A stretch of DNA of 64,000 nucleotides from Emiliania huxleyi CCMP1516 (lineage: Eukaryota; Haptophyta; Isochrysidales; Noelaerhabdaceae): positions 556,447 through 620,446 of the forward strand of contig NW_005198965.1 in NCBI RefSeq assembly GCF_000372725.1. The letters are read 5' to 3'. Below the pieces are notes generated by a model. The model did no database searches. It was not told where the DNA came from and saw only the letters and a program-made list of their open reading frames with translations. The translations under genes and the position numbers were made by a program. The number at the start of each line of letters is the position of its first letter. The stretch's first letter is position 1. Shown piece after piece: positions 9,101 to 19,142 of the stretch.

Positions 9101-10263
9101 CGCCACCGCCGCCATCGCCGCCGCCATCTCCGTTTCCGCCTCCGCCACCATCACCGCCGCCGCCTTCCCCGCTCCCGCCCCCGCCATCGCCTTCTCCGCC
9201 CCCTCCTCCCCCGCCCCCTCCGCCGCCCCCCTCTCCGCCTCCACCATCACCCCCGCCCCCTCCCCCCTCGCCGCCGCCGTCGCCGCCTCCAAACTCCCCG
9301 CTCGGCTTCGAAGTCCAAGGAACGGCGACAATCACGGTCGGGACTTCCACCGCCGCCGAGGTATTTGGCGAAGCAACCGTCGCCGGCGCAAAAGAGGTGT
9401 TTGTGGGCTTTCGGCGCCGCCTTCGTGCGCGCAACCTGGCTGTGGACGTCGACAGCCTCGTCGTGTGCCAGCTGCTTGCCACAGCGCCAGCATCCGAGGA
9501 GTGCACTCCGTCGCTTCCCGACACTCGGTTGCTCAAGGAGAATCCCTCGGGCACCGTCACCGGGGTGGTTTGGAGGTACGAAAAGTTCTTTCTACAGGAT
9601 CGCGCAAGCACCCAAGACGAACAATCATCCGCCGCGCGGGCGTCGCTCGACGCTGCAGTGACAGCCGAGCTGGATGCAAAGCTCGCCTCGTGGCAAGCCT
9701 CGGCGGGCCGGCGCGAGCTCAAGGGACTCCCCATCAGGCGTGACGATGCGACGAACTCGGTCGGGTCAGCGGCATCCCGCATCGCCCCGACCGCCCCCGA
9801 CCCAGAGCCAAAGGACCGCCGCCAGATGTCCACACTGGGAGAAACCGAGGTGAGTTCCAAGACAATCTTTCCCCCTCGCCCGCCGCCGTCGCCTCCGTCG
9901 CCCATGCCGCCCCCTAGCGACACGGAAGAGAGTGGCTCCACCAACGTGGGACTGATTGCCGGGGCGGCGGGCGGCGGAGCGGCGGGGCTACTTCTCCTGG
10001 TCGGCGGCGGCTACCTCATCACTCGCCGCAAGCGGAAGGCCGCCGCTGCCGACGGAGGCGAGAGCACAGTAAAGACGGAGACGTCTCAAACAGGCGCTCC
10101 CTCGCCGTCGAGCCGCCCCGCGAGTGGCCATTCAACAAACGTGGGGGGAATGGAGACTACCGACCCGTCTGCTGCAGCCTCAGAAGTGTCTGTGAGTGGC
10201 GGCGCTCGTGGCCGACTGGGCGTACGAGACACCCGGCGGTCATCGCACGGAATGTCCGTGTAA
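6178..10263 (+). CDS. Proline-rich type I membrane glycoprotein (hydroxyproline-rich-like)
   Basis: An intronless 1361-aa protein. It starts with a plausible signal peptide (MRPPILGSLLHAALVVGSAAQ). Residues about 350-950 form a cysteine-containing ectodomain, including KVGNEYTLRWTGGPP, reminiscent of beta-sandwich surface domains. A long (S)PP(S)PPPP tract follows (about 951-1041), like the rods of algal hydroxyproline-rich or pherophorin-type proteins. A second small domain, a short PPRPPPSPPSP tract, one hydrophobic helix (about 1257-1281, VGLIAGAAGGG...) with a TRRKRK stop-transfer signal, and a 70-residue Ser/Thr-rich cytoplasmic tail complete it. The likely place is the cell surface or scales. 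Base composition drops towards 50-55% GC between about 6.9 and 8.9 kb, unlike its neighbours. The start is the first ATG, which gives the signal peptide. Confidence 0.75.
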   Translation: MRPPILGSLLHAALVVGSAAQPRPPAQHARPSLHDPLLVDPGGVAAEHEHGLRPHHSSGAAAEDPLLFRHRYQHHDAASDRLLYYQYEAKRHPHVVMLEDIGVNKCEASSAASEGGQNVTEIVIVVSSQSGAAQLSTGTIVSGSGMHCVFRAADGSVSPWRKTLRDRVISASATAAPHYPASAVEVTLQTVEAALNEVFEHAQVEFFHGRTHSLEAARGKRLNSLARTGHQPARYEFASSVEVVAQAKQAAVVVARRELTAKQVLDLEASPSEIGKLAGAVSELVNQSTSSTSSIASIPTASGALKAATAAMVSRISSAHDQPMSEYQNTTGRTDLLEQPKIESETVKPLDWDDGLCYTFSAELYAQLCSAHTPGPIMNDHDCAWRTDFVDADGNYLYNKIALKVGNEYTLRWTGGPPQGGDVRISIWETDGSFGVSSLCTNDIVTYSQYYTGAIESSPNLYRFTMPDLDLSDCANDGLGWFPEYQIVIETVDGCPCIYGSCYRARWPAGSSFVLLDTSTTGTSPGQQFHVNPALSAFVVTANDDCDAQHEALLGEEYVAAGYTASGAPYYRDSSSTYYVYWDPSCDGSGTAAARWVVTSGAPSTTALSDLDEDGACTYFARVISSDSSSPPRTAAWTAWCGSSWKGITLTLTETSLVTKFGDESLGASIECKDCYLSGSADVHVLVRVDQYNPFAESWSWGSVDIDGNIDLTAKAWLNIERYFEPTSILANPICIPSLCFGTSIAGVGVYAGLMIDLEISASVSFNGQATLTAQRRLKAVGTFDLRTVGTTQQWMHADDFKLEMVEDSGADPEPTFDVSISARAAVAINPALYAGFFASLSDHADAEVYAVARPGLALVAQFQYESTFDNFLYPLSQSYCAGNELGCIGACSEFHDAQLDVSTMLYFTAAYKLYAKADFGGIWEKEIGNADETPMGAPYQAAMTLFTWCWAPPSPPPSPPSPLPPPPPPSPSPPPPPPSPPPSPFPPPPPSPPPPSPLPPPPSPSPPPPPPPPPPPPSPPPPSPPPPPPSPPPSPPPNSPLGFEVQGTATITVGTSTAAEVFGEATVAGAKEVFVGFRRRLRARNLAVDVDSLVVCQLLATAPASEECTPSLPDTRLLKENPSGTVTGVVWRYEKFFLQDRASTQDEQSSAARASLDAAVTAELDAKLASWQASAGRRELKGLPIRRDDATNSVGSAASRIAPTAPDPEPKDRRQMSTLGETEVSSKTIFPPRPPPSPPSPMPPPSDTEESGSTNVGLIAGAAGGGAAGLLLLVGGGYLITRRKRKAAAADGGESTVKTETSQTGAPSPSSRPASGHSTNVGGMETTDPSAAASEVSVSGGARGRLGVRDTRRSSHGMSV

Positions 10264-10870
10264 CACTGACGCTTCTCGAGCCCGACGAGCAGAGTCTCTC
10301 TTGTGTGCGTTTGTTGATTGCAGCCCGAGCGAGTCGCAGTATCGCTACGAAAAGGCAACATGATTAACAAAAGACACGTGCGCACCCATATGAACACATG
10401 CTCATCGCACATCGGGGTGTACAGAACCCTCTCCTCCGACTTGTGACACTTTTTTTAGTCCCAAAATGCAAAAATCATTCACAGGCAGTCATTTTCGGCC
10501 GGTACTAAAGTCGCCTGGGAGGCAGGGAGGGTGGTATGTCGAAGTCACGCACAGGGCACACGGGGATCGGAAACACAGTACTGTCGAAACTAACACGCCT
10601 TCGGGACGCGGCGAGCGCAGACACCAGAGCAACTGAAGGGGTGTCGCGCGACTCCCAAAGTCCCACCTCACATTCATACCACACCCCTTTTTGTTCGGAA
10701 GGAGCCACCAGCTGCGCGCACGCGGTGCCCGAGCTGCTCGTTGTCCTCACGGCCGCGCATGGCAAGCATCTCTCGTCGACCATCCAAGGCAAGTCTGCCG
10801 CATCGTCTCCAGTGCAGCGCGCACCACGGCACCTCTGACAGCTGTGTGGAGACCGCCGCTCCCCTCTCCC

Positions 10871-13800
10871 TCAGCGCTGCCCGAGGCATGCAAACCGCAT
10901 GGGCGCCGCCCTCGGCGGCCCCTCCTGCTTCGACTCGGGCGCCGCTCCGCCCGCCCCGCCGGCGGCCGCTCTTCCAGCCGGGAAGCCCGAGCTGCCTGAG
11001 CCGCCCAGCGAGAGGTCGCTGGCTTCGTCGTCGAAGAGGCAGTTGTGGGGCACGCGCGCGCCGCGGATCGGTGGCGCGGCGCGGCGGGCGGTCAGGGCGT
11101 CGCCGCCAGCGCCGCCGAGGCGGGGTGCCTAATGCTTTGGAATCTATGTGTGGACATGATCTCGAGTGGAGCCCCAGTCCTCGGCAGGCTCGCGCCTGGC
11201 AGCCGCCTCCGCCGATGAGCGCGGAACGGAGGGAGGAGGGGGCTGGGGCTGCTCCTCCGCCGGGGCTGCCGGGGTTTGGCGACCGGAAGAGCGGGCCCAG
11301 GTTGGTCATGGATGGCGGCCTCGCTTGCATCGGAGGTGCGGAGAGAGCGCCGCCGCCGCCGCCTAGCCCGCCTTGCCCGCCGCCGGGGGCGGCGTCGTCG
11401 CCGAGCCAGTCGAGAACGGAGCGCGCGAGGTGGCCGCCATTGTCAAACGAGACTATCGGCGCGGCGTCGAGCGCGGCGGGCGGCTCGGTCCATGGGCGCC
11501 GGGGCGCCGGCGCCATTGCCGCCGCCGTTGCCGCTGCCGGCGGTGCCTGCTCCGGTTCCGGTGGCGGTGCAGCTTGCGGCCCCGCCCGCTCGTCGAGGCG
11601 TCCGAGTCGAAACAGGCCGCCCGGGCCGGGGACGAGGCTTCTTCCGGGGCGAGCGGACGGCGCACCGCCGCCCCGCAGAGCGGCGGCCGAGGGGGCGGCC
11701 GAGCGGCGCGCGCCCGCCTCGATGATGGCGGTGGTCGTGTCGGTAAAGGCCAGGCGGCTCGGGATGGCTGGCGGCACGTGGCGCGGCGGCGACGTGGCGG
11801 CCGACTCTTGCTCCCTCCTCGCCTCGAGCTGCAGCGCACCTCCGAGGTGGGCGGCGGCGTCCATCCGCCGCAGCGGCGGGCGGCGGGGAAGCAGCTCGGC
11901 CGGCTGGTGTCCAAAGGTGGCGCCGTCCCGCCACGACCGCCACGCCTCGGACTGGGCGGGCGCGGCTGCGGCGAGGCAGCCGCCGCCGGACGGGGCGGTG
12001 AACCGGCCCGCGGCTGCTGGCGCAAAGGTGGTGGCGGGGCTGTCCCTGCTCGCCGACGGCTTCGACGGCGGCTCGAGCGAGTCGGGGAGCGGCGCGATGG
12101 GGAGGCGCACCGGCGTGGAGGGCACGGACCTCGCCCGGGCCTGCAGCTGTGCAATGTGCCGCCCGCCGCTCGCGCCCTCCCGCTCGCTCGAGAGCACGCG
12201 CGCCGGCTCGCGCTCGGCCACCGCCCGGCTCCTCGCAGCCGCGGGCGCGGTGCTCCCGTCCCGGAGGTGCACGCCGTCGCTGGAGAAGCCAAAGTCGCTC
12301 TCGCCGGGCCTGCTCTCTGCGGGCGAGGGCACTCCTGGCGCCGGCTTTGGCCGCTTCGACATGGCCGGCGCCATGAGCGGCTGCTTTGGCGTTGCGGCCC
12401 GGAAGTGGCTCAGGAAGGCCACCCCCGCCGGCTGGGGCGCCGGCGGGCTGGCTGTCGGCTGGGGGCGCTTGCGCTCGTGGGCGGCCCGGTTGCGCTGCGA
12501 GCGGAGGCCTTGCTTGCAGCACAGGTGGCCGCACGCCTGCTTGTCCTTGCAGAGGTGGCCGCAGGGCGCCGCCTCTGAAGCCTCCCCGTCGCCGGTGGGG
12601 CCGGCGTCCCTCGGCTGCAGCCGCCGCGGCGCCTCGCCAAAGAGGTCGGCGTCCGGATCTAGGGACGCGCTTCCGCCGACGGGGCCAGCAGCCCTCGCGC
12701 CCTCGTCGTCGTCGTCGCTGTCCTCAAAGTCGAGCGCCGCGAGGATGTCAAACGCCGGTGGCGGCTTTTGCGCCGCTGCGGCTGCTGCCGTGCGGCCGCC
12801 GCCTGCGCCGCCGCCTCCGCCGCCCGCAGCGCCGCCGGGCCGAGCCTTGGCGGCCGCCGTCTTCCGTCCCTTTGGTGCGGCCTTGGCCCGAGCCGACGGC
12901 GCGGCGGGTGGGAGCGGCACGTCTGTCGCGCCTGGTAGCGTGATCGTGCAGTCGAGGTCGATCCCGAAGCAGTCGAGGTTCAGGAGGCTCGCCTCGAGAT
13001 GATGACGAGCGCTCGCCGGCGGCACGCTGAACGAGAAGGCGAGCGCCCCTGCCGGACTCGAGAGAGCCTCGGCCGTCGAGAGCTTGCGGCTGAGGAGCAG
13101 GCGCCCTTCGTAGTCGGCAATCACGAGCCGCCACCGGGACCGCACGCTGCCCGCGAGAGCCGGCGTGAGCGGTGCCGTCGGCGAGGACACGGGACCGACG
13201 CGGATCGAGACCCGGAGGCCGCCGCCGCCGCCGCCCTCGCGGCTGGGCCCGGCCCTCTCCACGTCAGCCACCAGGCGGAGCTCGGAGCGGAGGAGTGTGC
13301 GCGCCTCGGCCAGGTGGCTGCTCGCGCGGGGGGCAACCTGGTCGACTCGCAGGCTCGTGAGCTGCCCAAACGCCTGCAGGCTGCCCTGGCTCGCCTCGGA
13401 CAGCCGCGCCGCGGTCTGCGCACCCACGCCGGTAAACTGTCGAAAGGCAGCGGTGGGTGCGTCGTGCCAGCCAGCGCCCGAGGAGAGAGACTTGTGCAGC
13501 CGCACCGCCGCGCAGAGGGGTCCGCTGAGCCCAGCAGACTCGGCGTACTCGATCATCGCGCGCAGGACGCGGCAGCCCTTCTCCTGCATCAGTATCCTCG
13601 TGTCGTCGAAGCCCTCGAGGGGTGCGCCGCTAGCGCGGAGCTGTAGCAGGAGGAAGGCCTTGCTCGCCGGGGTCTTGCACTTGGACTTGCGCGATCCGTC
13701 GATCGGGAACCGGATCTTCTCTTCCGACGCGTTGATGGCGGCGAGCGGCTTCTTGTCGATGGTGCGCAGCGCGAGCCCTCCGCCCAGCTCCTTGGAGGTG

Positions 13801-15584
13801 GAGAGCAGGGAGAGTACATCGGGCAGCGACGCGGTCGCGGACAGCTGCGGGAAGAGGGTCATCGTCTCCATTTCGACGCAGAAGCGCGCCATCAGGTAGC
13901 CGAGGTTGCGAGGCCGCACACGCGCGGCGCCCCCTCGTGCCGGATCGTCGGTCATCTCAATCATGCCCGAGTCGGCCAGCTCGCGGAGTTTGTTGGCGCA
14001 CAGCGCCACGAGACGGCCCTCGAGCTCCGATTCGGCGAGCCCGCGCACGATTCCGTACCGGGCGGGGTTCTTTCGAACGCGCGCAAAGAGGTACGTGGCG
14101 CGCAGCCACTGCGCCGCCGCCTCGGTGCTGCTCATGTAGAGCTGCGAGGCGATCTCCGAATTCAGGTGCGCGGGGAGCTGCTTCTGGAGCTCGGACTCGA
14201 TGGTGCACTCGCCGGCGAGCATCTTGCGGTAGACTTGGGACTGCTCGGCGCGGCACATCACGACGCACGTGCCAGAGGTGTCGAACTGTGGCCGGCCGGC
14301 GCGGCCCGCCATCTGGAGCACGTCCATCTGCGAGTACTCTTTGAAGCCGCCCGCGATGTAGCGGCAGGTGTTGCAGAGGACGACGAGATGCGCCGGGAGG
14401 TTGACGCCTGCGTGGAGCGCGCGGGAACACGCTCTGACAAATGAACGAGGGGATGGGCGCGGGGCGGAGAGGTCTCGGGTGCAAGCGCCTTGCGCGAGCC
14501 CAACTGTCGAGCAGAGGATGGGCAGCTCGCCCGCACGGAACGCGCCCTCCACCAGCCGCTTGTCCTCGGTGGAGAGCCCGGCGTGGTGGTGCCCGACGCC
14601 CCGGCGAAGCTGCTCCGCGAGGCGGTGGTCGGCGCAACGAGACGCCACCACCCCGAGTGCACGCGCGGTCTTTTCCACCTGCACGAGCACTCCTCCGGCT
14701 TGGCGCGCCACCTCCTCCGCCCCTTTGGCCGCATTCTCGCGCGAGTTGAAGAAGACCATGGTCGGTCGGCTGTTGCAGTGGCTGCGCACCACCTGGAACA
14801 CGTGCCTGCGCAGCTCCTCGTCGAACCGGTACGTGATGTTCATCTGCCAAGAGAGCACGTGCCACGAGAGCGGCACCGGCCGGAAGGCGGAATCAAACTC
14901 CAGGATTGCGCACTGCGGTCCGAACCAGGCTCCAATGTCTTCGAGGTTGGCGATGGTGGCCGAGACTCCGACGAGGCGGAGCGACGCGATGGGACAGGTT
15001 CGAGTGTCCGGGCTCTGCGCGTGCAGCTTCATCCGCGCGATGACCGCCTCGAGCGTCGGCCCACGGCTCTCATCGGCCAGCAGGTGGATCTCGTCGACGA
15101 GGACCAGACTGACGCGGGCGAGGACACTGTGTGCCGAGCGGCGGAACCGCGTGAAGGCATCCCACTTTTCGGGCGTCGCCACGATGAGGTCGGCTCGCTC
15201 GGCCGCTGCTTCCTGGTCCGCCTCCGCGTCGCCTGTGAGCTCGCAAATCTGGATCTCGCTCCCGGCGAGCTTTTGCCGCCAGTCGTCGAGCCGCTCCGCA
15301 GTGAGCGCCTTGAGTGGTGCGATGTACACGGCAGCAGCGCGCGAGCCTCGTGCTTCGGCGCACCACGCCTCGCTCGACCACAGCCGCGCCAGGCACATCT
15401 CCAGCACGGCCGTCTTGCCCGACCCAGTTGGCGCAGACAGCACGAGGTGCCGGTCGCTGCAGTAGGCAACGTCGACGCACTGCGACTGCATCGCGTTGAA
15501 CTGGCGGTACGGGAAGAGCGGCCGGACGCTGAGCGGCAGTGCATCGACAGGCACGAAGGGAGTTTCGTCTTGGTCGTTCTCCAT
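10871..15584 (-). CDS. HFM1: HFM1/MER3-type meiotic Ski2-like DNA helicase
   Basis: Three exons are inferred: 15584-14489, 14407-11196 and 11128-10871, about 1521 aa. Helicase motifs in order: Walker A APTGSGKT (51-58), IAPLKAL, DEIH box (164-167; DEIH and not DEAD is the HFM1/MER3 signature), GVSATIANLEDIGAWF, then VNLPAHLVV and QMAGRAGRPQFD. A Sec63-type region follows, and then ACGHLCKDKQACGHLCCKQG, the cysteine/histidine knuckle known from the C-terminal part of HFM1 proteins. MER3 helicases promote meiotic crossovers by acting on recombination intermediates in the nucleus. Intron 1 (14408-14488) is 81 nt, starts with GC and stays in frame, so a naive translation carries 27 spurious residues between LAQG and VNLPAH. 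Intron 2 (11129-11195, GC-AG) joins to a frame continuing VPHNCLFDDEASDLSLGG. The tail is disordered and low-complexity. Confidence 0.85.
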
Positions 15585-15639
15585 CGGATTCGAGTCTGTT
15601 TGTGTGTCCCGTGTCGCGGCAACTCAAAGCACAGCGCGA

Positions 15640-15817
15640 GCGGCCACTACAGCGTCTTTTCACACAGGAGGAGGGAACATCGCTTCCAGAGGGGGGGGGG
15701 GGGGGGGGGCGTGCTTTCTCCACCCCACATGCTAGGGGGGGGGGGGGTGGTTTTCCCTCCCCCCCCCCCCTGCGCTCGGGGGCTGCCCGCCGTTCCGTGT
15801 GCTTCCGCCCTCCTTCT
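15640..15817. repeat. Poly-G/poly-C-rich flank of the assembly gap
   Basis: Homopolymer G runs of about 19 and 13 nt and a C run flank CCCCACATGCTAGGGGG. The same CACATGCTAGGGGG occurs at 16363-16377. The low complexity probably caused the gap. Confidence 0.7.
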
Positions 15818-15917
15818 NNNNNNNNNNNNNNNNNNNNNNNNNNNNNNNNNNNNNNNNNNNNNNNNNNNNNNNNNNNNNNNNNNNNNNNNNNNNNNNNNNN
15901 NNNNNNNNNNNNNNNNN
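15818..15917. other. Assembly gap (100 N)
   Basis: Exactly 100 unknown bases, a conventional placeholder size, so the true distance between the two sides is unknown. Confidence 0.99.
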
Positions 15918-16590
15918 AAAAGAAAAACAAAAAGGCACAGAGCGAAAAGAGACATCATAACACCCACGAGTCTTGACGAGCGGAGAAAAGAAAGGAAAGA
16001 AAAGGTAGACGATATAAACGGCCGGTACGGGACCCTTCTGAGGGGAGAAGTGGCCGCATAATGGCTCATGAGAATGCAACGGAGAGGGGTGGGGAAGGAG
16101 GTGCCCAGCCCCACGTAAACAGAGTCATCGCGGGGGTGTAATGACCGAGGACCCCCCCAGAAACTCGTGGTCAGACTCTCCGCGCCCTTGATTTTACGCC
16201 TCATTTCGCAGCGTTTTCGAGGGGGAAATCATCCTTTGGGCTACTCGAGTACATGAGCAGCCTTGAGACTGGTCAGAGTCTCCAAGATATTGGACTTTCA
16301 GCCACGATTTCACAACACTTTGGGGGCAAAATCGGCTCTCTGGCGGCTATTCCTAGCCCTTCACCACATGCTAGGGGGTGGGTGGGGCGTGGAGAGAAGC
16401 ACGCCCCCCCCCCCTGGTGGCGATGTGCGCCTGCTCCAGAGAGAGCGCGGTCTGCCTTTTGTTGAGAAGAAAAGTGCGGCGCAAGCACAGGGCACACGCC
16501 GCGCTCATTCGCGCCGGGTCTCCCCGTGTATTTTTTCTTGGTCACGGCGGACAGAGGCTGTAAGAACACGGCGCACACCCCCGCACGACT
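15918..16590. other. Gene-free stretch after the gap
   Basis: AT-richer than its surroundings up to 16250. No coding signal is seen. A C-run and the ACCACATGCTAGGGGG motif at about 16360-16415 match the left side of the gap, in part as an inverted arrangement. Confidence 0.5.
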
Positions 16591-16594
16591 CCGC

Positions 16595-17300
16595 TCATTC
16601 GATCGGCTCAAACGCGTCCAGGGCGAACCCTCCGGTGTAGATGTCCTTGAAGCGGCCCGCGAACGGGTCCCAGCGGCGGACCATCGCCGGCTCGTGCTTG
16701 ATGGCCATGTCCTCGTCGCGCTGGACAGCGTGCGGCAGCACGTGCGCACGCCAGGCGTCGACGAGGGCCGCCGCCTGCCGCATCCGCAGGGGTGGCGACC
16801 ACGCGAGCAGGTAGCCGAGCCGCAGCAGCTCCACCGCGCGCGCCCGCGCATGCGGCGGGAAGAAGCGGTGCGTCACAATGGACCATGGCTCCACCGCCAG
16901 CCGCACCAGTGCGCTCGCCTCGCTTTCAACGCGACGCGCCCGCTCGAGTGGCGAGGGCAGCCCGGCGTGCACGCTCGCGCCCCCGCGTAGGAGCTCCGCC
17001 GTGCGCTGGGCGGAGAGCTCCTCCAGGTGGTGGAGCGGCGTCCAGTCACGCGAGGAGCGAAGCCAGGAGAGGGTCTCGGTGTGCCTGCAGGTACGGGTGG
17101 ATGGGGTGGGGAGGCTCTGTGGCATTGGACGGGGACATATTCGAGGTTTGTGCTGAGGAGAAGCAGCGCGCCCTCGCTGCTCGGCGAGTCGCTCTGCACT
17201 CCATCGTTTGATCCATGACGGCCGCGCCACCTCCCTCTTGCCTCCGAGTGACGAGAGGAGTCGCACGCACGCGATATGCCCCTCAAGCGACGCAACGATC
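16595..17300 (-). CDS. Ankyrin-repeat protein, 3' part
   Basis: The last exon reads DWTPLHHLEELSAQRTAELL and then RGGASVHAG, a clear ankyrin unit. A helical C-terminus follows (SALVRLAVEPWSIVTHRFFP, DAWRAHVLPHAVQRDED) and ends ...DAFEPIE and TGA at 16595. Further 5', GFVPLIVASLEGHIACVRLL is a second ankyrin unit. Between them, about 17085-17240, the frame reads through sequence unlike protein, and a donor GAG/GTGGCG and acceptor CTGCAG/GCACACC bracket a likely intron, although the phase does not close simply. Upstream exons up to about 17600 are probable (a hydrophilic frame containing NHFWDPRPPGVRRHNESNEP) but I could not join them. Ankyrin repeats mediate protein binding; the partner is unknown. 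Confidence 0.6.
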
Positions 17301-17641
17301 AGCGGCACGAAGCCGCGGGAGGCGCTGCTGGCGGGAGCCTGGATGGAAGGACTTGGCCTCGTTGCACCGCGCCGCGTTGATTCGCGACCACCGTCGGCCG
17401 CGGACGGCGTCGGCGTGGCGGCCGCGGGCGCTCGCGAGACGCGCCGCTCTGCGCTGGTTCGGTTCGTTCGACTCGTTGTGCCGCCGCACGCCCGGCGGCC
17501 GCGGGTCCCAGAAGTGGTTGCGCGGGCCTCTTCCTTTCGGCCGCGGGACGGCGTCGGGCACGTCGTTGGTCGCAAAAGGCCGAGGGGCGCAAATTGCTTC
17601 GTGGTGTACCTGTGTTAGTGCCAGTGCGCGCCAGTCCCGTG

Positions 17642-17672
17642 CCCAATAAATAAATAAATATAACGGACATGC
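17642..17672 (-). repeat. Short copy of the (TAAA)n-ACGGACA dispersed repeat
   Basis: AATAAATAAATAAATATAACGGACATG matches the beginning of the repeats at about 30.12, 37.0 and 42.98 kb. In minus orientation it reads as a short repeat body ending in (TTTA)n, as many SINEs do. Confidence 0.55.
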
Positions 17673-17993
17673 CAAGCTAGGGCTGGGTCGAGGACAGACA
17701 CGTCCCCACCTTTGCAGGATTTTGCAAAAGCGAGGGGGGAGGGCGCATCGCCGCGCGGAGAGGGCTGGGCACAGGGCACAGGGGATCTCTCTCGCATAGG
17801 ATATGCACTCGGCGGCACGAGGGCAAGGCTGGGCGTCCTATGTTTGTGCTCCCCCCCGGACCCCTCGCTCTCGGGCACTAACCATCTGACCACTCATCGA
17901 CGGGGCTTGGCGAGTCCCGTGCCCAGTGTTGTGCGAGGGAGTTGGAAGATCTTTTTCAGTCAGGACGTCAGCGCCAACAACTCTTGGTCTCGA

Positions 17994-19142
17994 ATGGTGT
18001 CCGGCGCCCTCCCGCTGCTGCCCACCACCAAGGTTGGCGCGGGCGACAAGGAGCGCGCGTACGTCATCCGCCAGAACGTCGTGCTCAAGGCGCTGCTCAT
18101 CGCGGCGTCGGTGCTTCTGGGCGTGAGCACGCTGCTCTGCTGTACCGTGTACGAGGTGCACGTGCAGCGGCGGGTGCGGGTGGACGACGCGCGCGAGCAC
18201 CGCGAGGAGGAGCACACGTCGCACATGCGGGTCATGCGCCTCTCGATGATGCTGCAGCAGCGGCTCAAGGACGAGGTGCACGACATGAAGGTGCTCACAA
18301 CGTACCGCGCGTGGCTGCTGCGCGCGGTGGGCGAGTACCAGCAGCGGGTGGAGGATCAGGTGGCCAACTGCTCCGACGCCAAGGGCGGCCTCGCCAAGCT
18401 CGGGGCCGACTTTGACAAGCAGATCGACGGGCTCATCCACCGGCTGTGGAGCGATGTCGTCTCGGAGGGGCGCGCGGCGCAGGGCCAGCTGCACAACATC
18501 TCGAGCGCAATCATGGGCGAGCTCAAGCAGGAGGCGAGCGAGAAGGCGCACTTCGACGAGCTGATGCGCGCCGAGGGCGAGGAGCCGCGCCCCATCCACC
18601 GCGCAGGCGAGGAGGACGCGCACTACGGGTACGGCGACCACGGCGACCACCACCACGTCGAGGACGAGGACTCGTCGCTGGGCGTGGCGCTGGAGGCGTT
18701 CCACACGCGACTGCTGTCCAACGCGTCGGCGCTGCCGCTCGAGGAGGCGACCCTGCGCCGGTGGGGCGACGCGTACGAGGAGGCGATGCGCGCGCTCGGC
18801 GACGAGGAGAAGGAGGCGGACATGGTGCGGATCAATGCGCGGCTCGAGGAGCTCATCGGCCAGGCGGGCGCGCCGCCGTACAAGGAGACGCAGATGGAGG
18901 CGGAGGGCGGCTCGGAGCTCGACTACTTCACCGAGCTGCTCTACCGCGCCCGGCTGGCGCCGCACCGCGACGAGCTGCTCCGCGTGCTCGGCGAGTGGCT
19001 GGACGGGCACGTGCCGCTCTCCAAGCCGCTTGAGCTGGTCGAGCGGCTCATCGACGAGAACGTGCTGCAGCCAGACGTGCTGCTCGTGGCGCCGGGCGAC
19101 TACCACTACCACTACAACGATGACGAGTCGTACGGCGAGTGA
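17994..19142 (+). CDS. Single-pass membrane protein with coiled-coil lumenal/extracellular region
   Basis: From the ATG in CGAATGGTGTCC the protein is 382 aa. The open frame extends 94 codons further upstream, but that part looks non-coding. Residues about 28-50 (VVLKALLIAASVLLGVSTLL) form one transmembrane helix, so this is probably a type II or signal-anchor protein. The rest is highly charged and helical (HMRVMRLSMMLQQRLKDEVH and many E/R heptads), with a histidine-rich loop YGDHGDHHHVEDED (about 212-225) and a tyrosine/histidine tail YHYHYNDDESYGE. The histidine clusters could bind metal. I do not recognise the family. Codon use (strong G/C at third positions) supports coding throughout. 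Confidence 0.65.
   Translation: MVSGALPLLPTTKVGAGDKERAYVIRQNVVLKALLIAASVLLGVSTLLCCTVYEVHVQRRVRVDDAREHREEEHTSHMRVMRLSMMLQQRLKDEVHDMKVLTTYRAWLLRAVGEYQQRVEDQVANCSDAKGGLAKLGADFDKQIDGLIHRLWSDVVSEGRAAQGQLHNISSAIMGELKQEASEKAHFDELMRAEGEEPRPIHRAGEEDAHYGYGDHGDHHHVEDEDSSLGVALEAFHTRLLSNASALPLEEATLRRWGDAYEEAMRALGDEEKEADMVRINARLEELIGQAGAPPYKETQMEAEGGSELDYFTELLYRARLAPHRDELLRVLGEWLDGHVPLSKPLELVERLIDENVLQPDVLLVAPGDYHYHYNDDESYGE

Noticed and set aside
10674-10870. C-terminal extension of the helicase frame beyond 10871
   Set aside because: The long frame to 10674 becomes arginine-rich after about 11195. The alternative frame after a GC-AG intron reads like protein and stops at 10871.
10741-13002. Long plus-strand frame opposite HFM1 (753 codons)
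   Set aside because: An antisense shadow of a GC-rich gene; serine/arginine/proline-rich with no motif. The same applies to plus frames opposite RRP5 (20714-26911) and EMC1 (46931-49125).
14408-14488. Intein or lineage-specific insertion in the helicase core
   Set aside because: Only 27 residues, no intein motifs, and both edges match splice sites that restore the conserved sequence exactly.
15647-16204. Frames crossing the N gap
   Set aside because: They exist only because N is translated as X.
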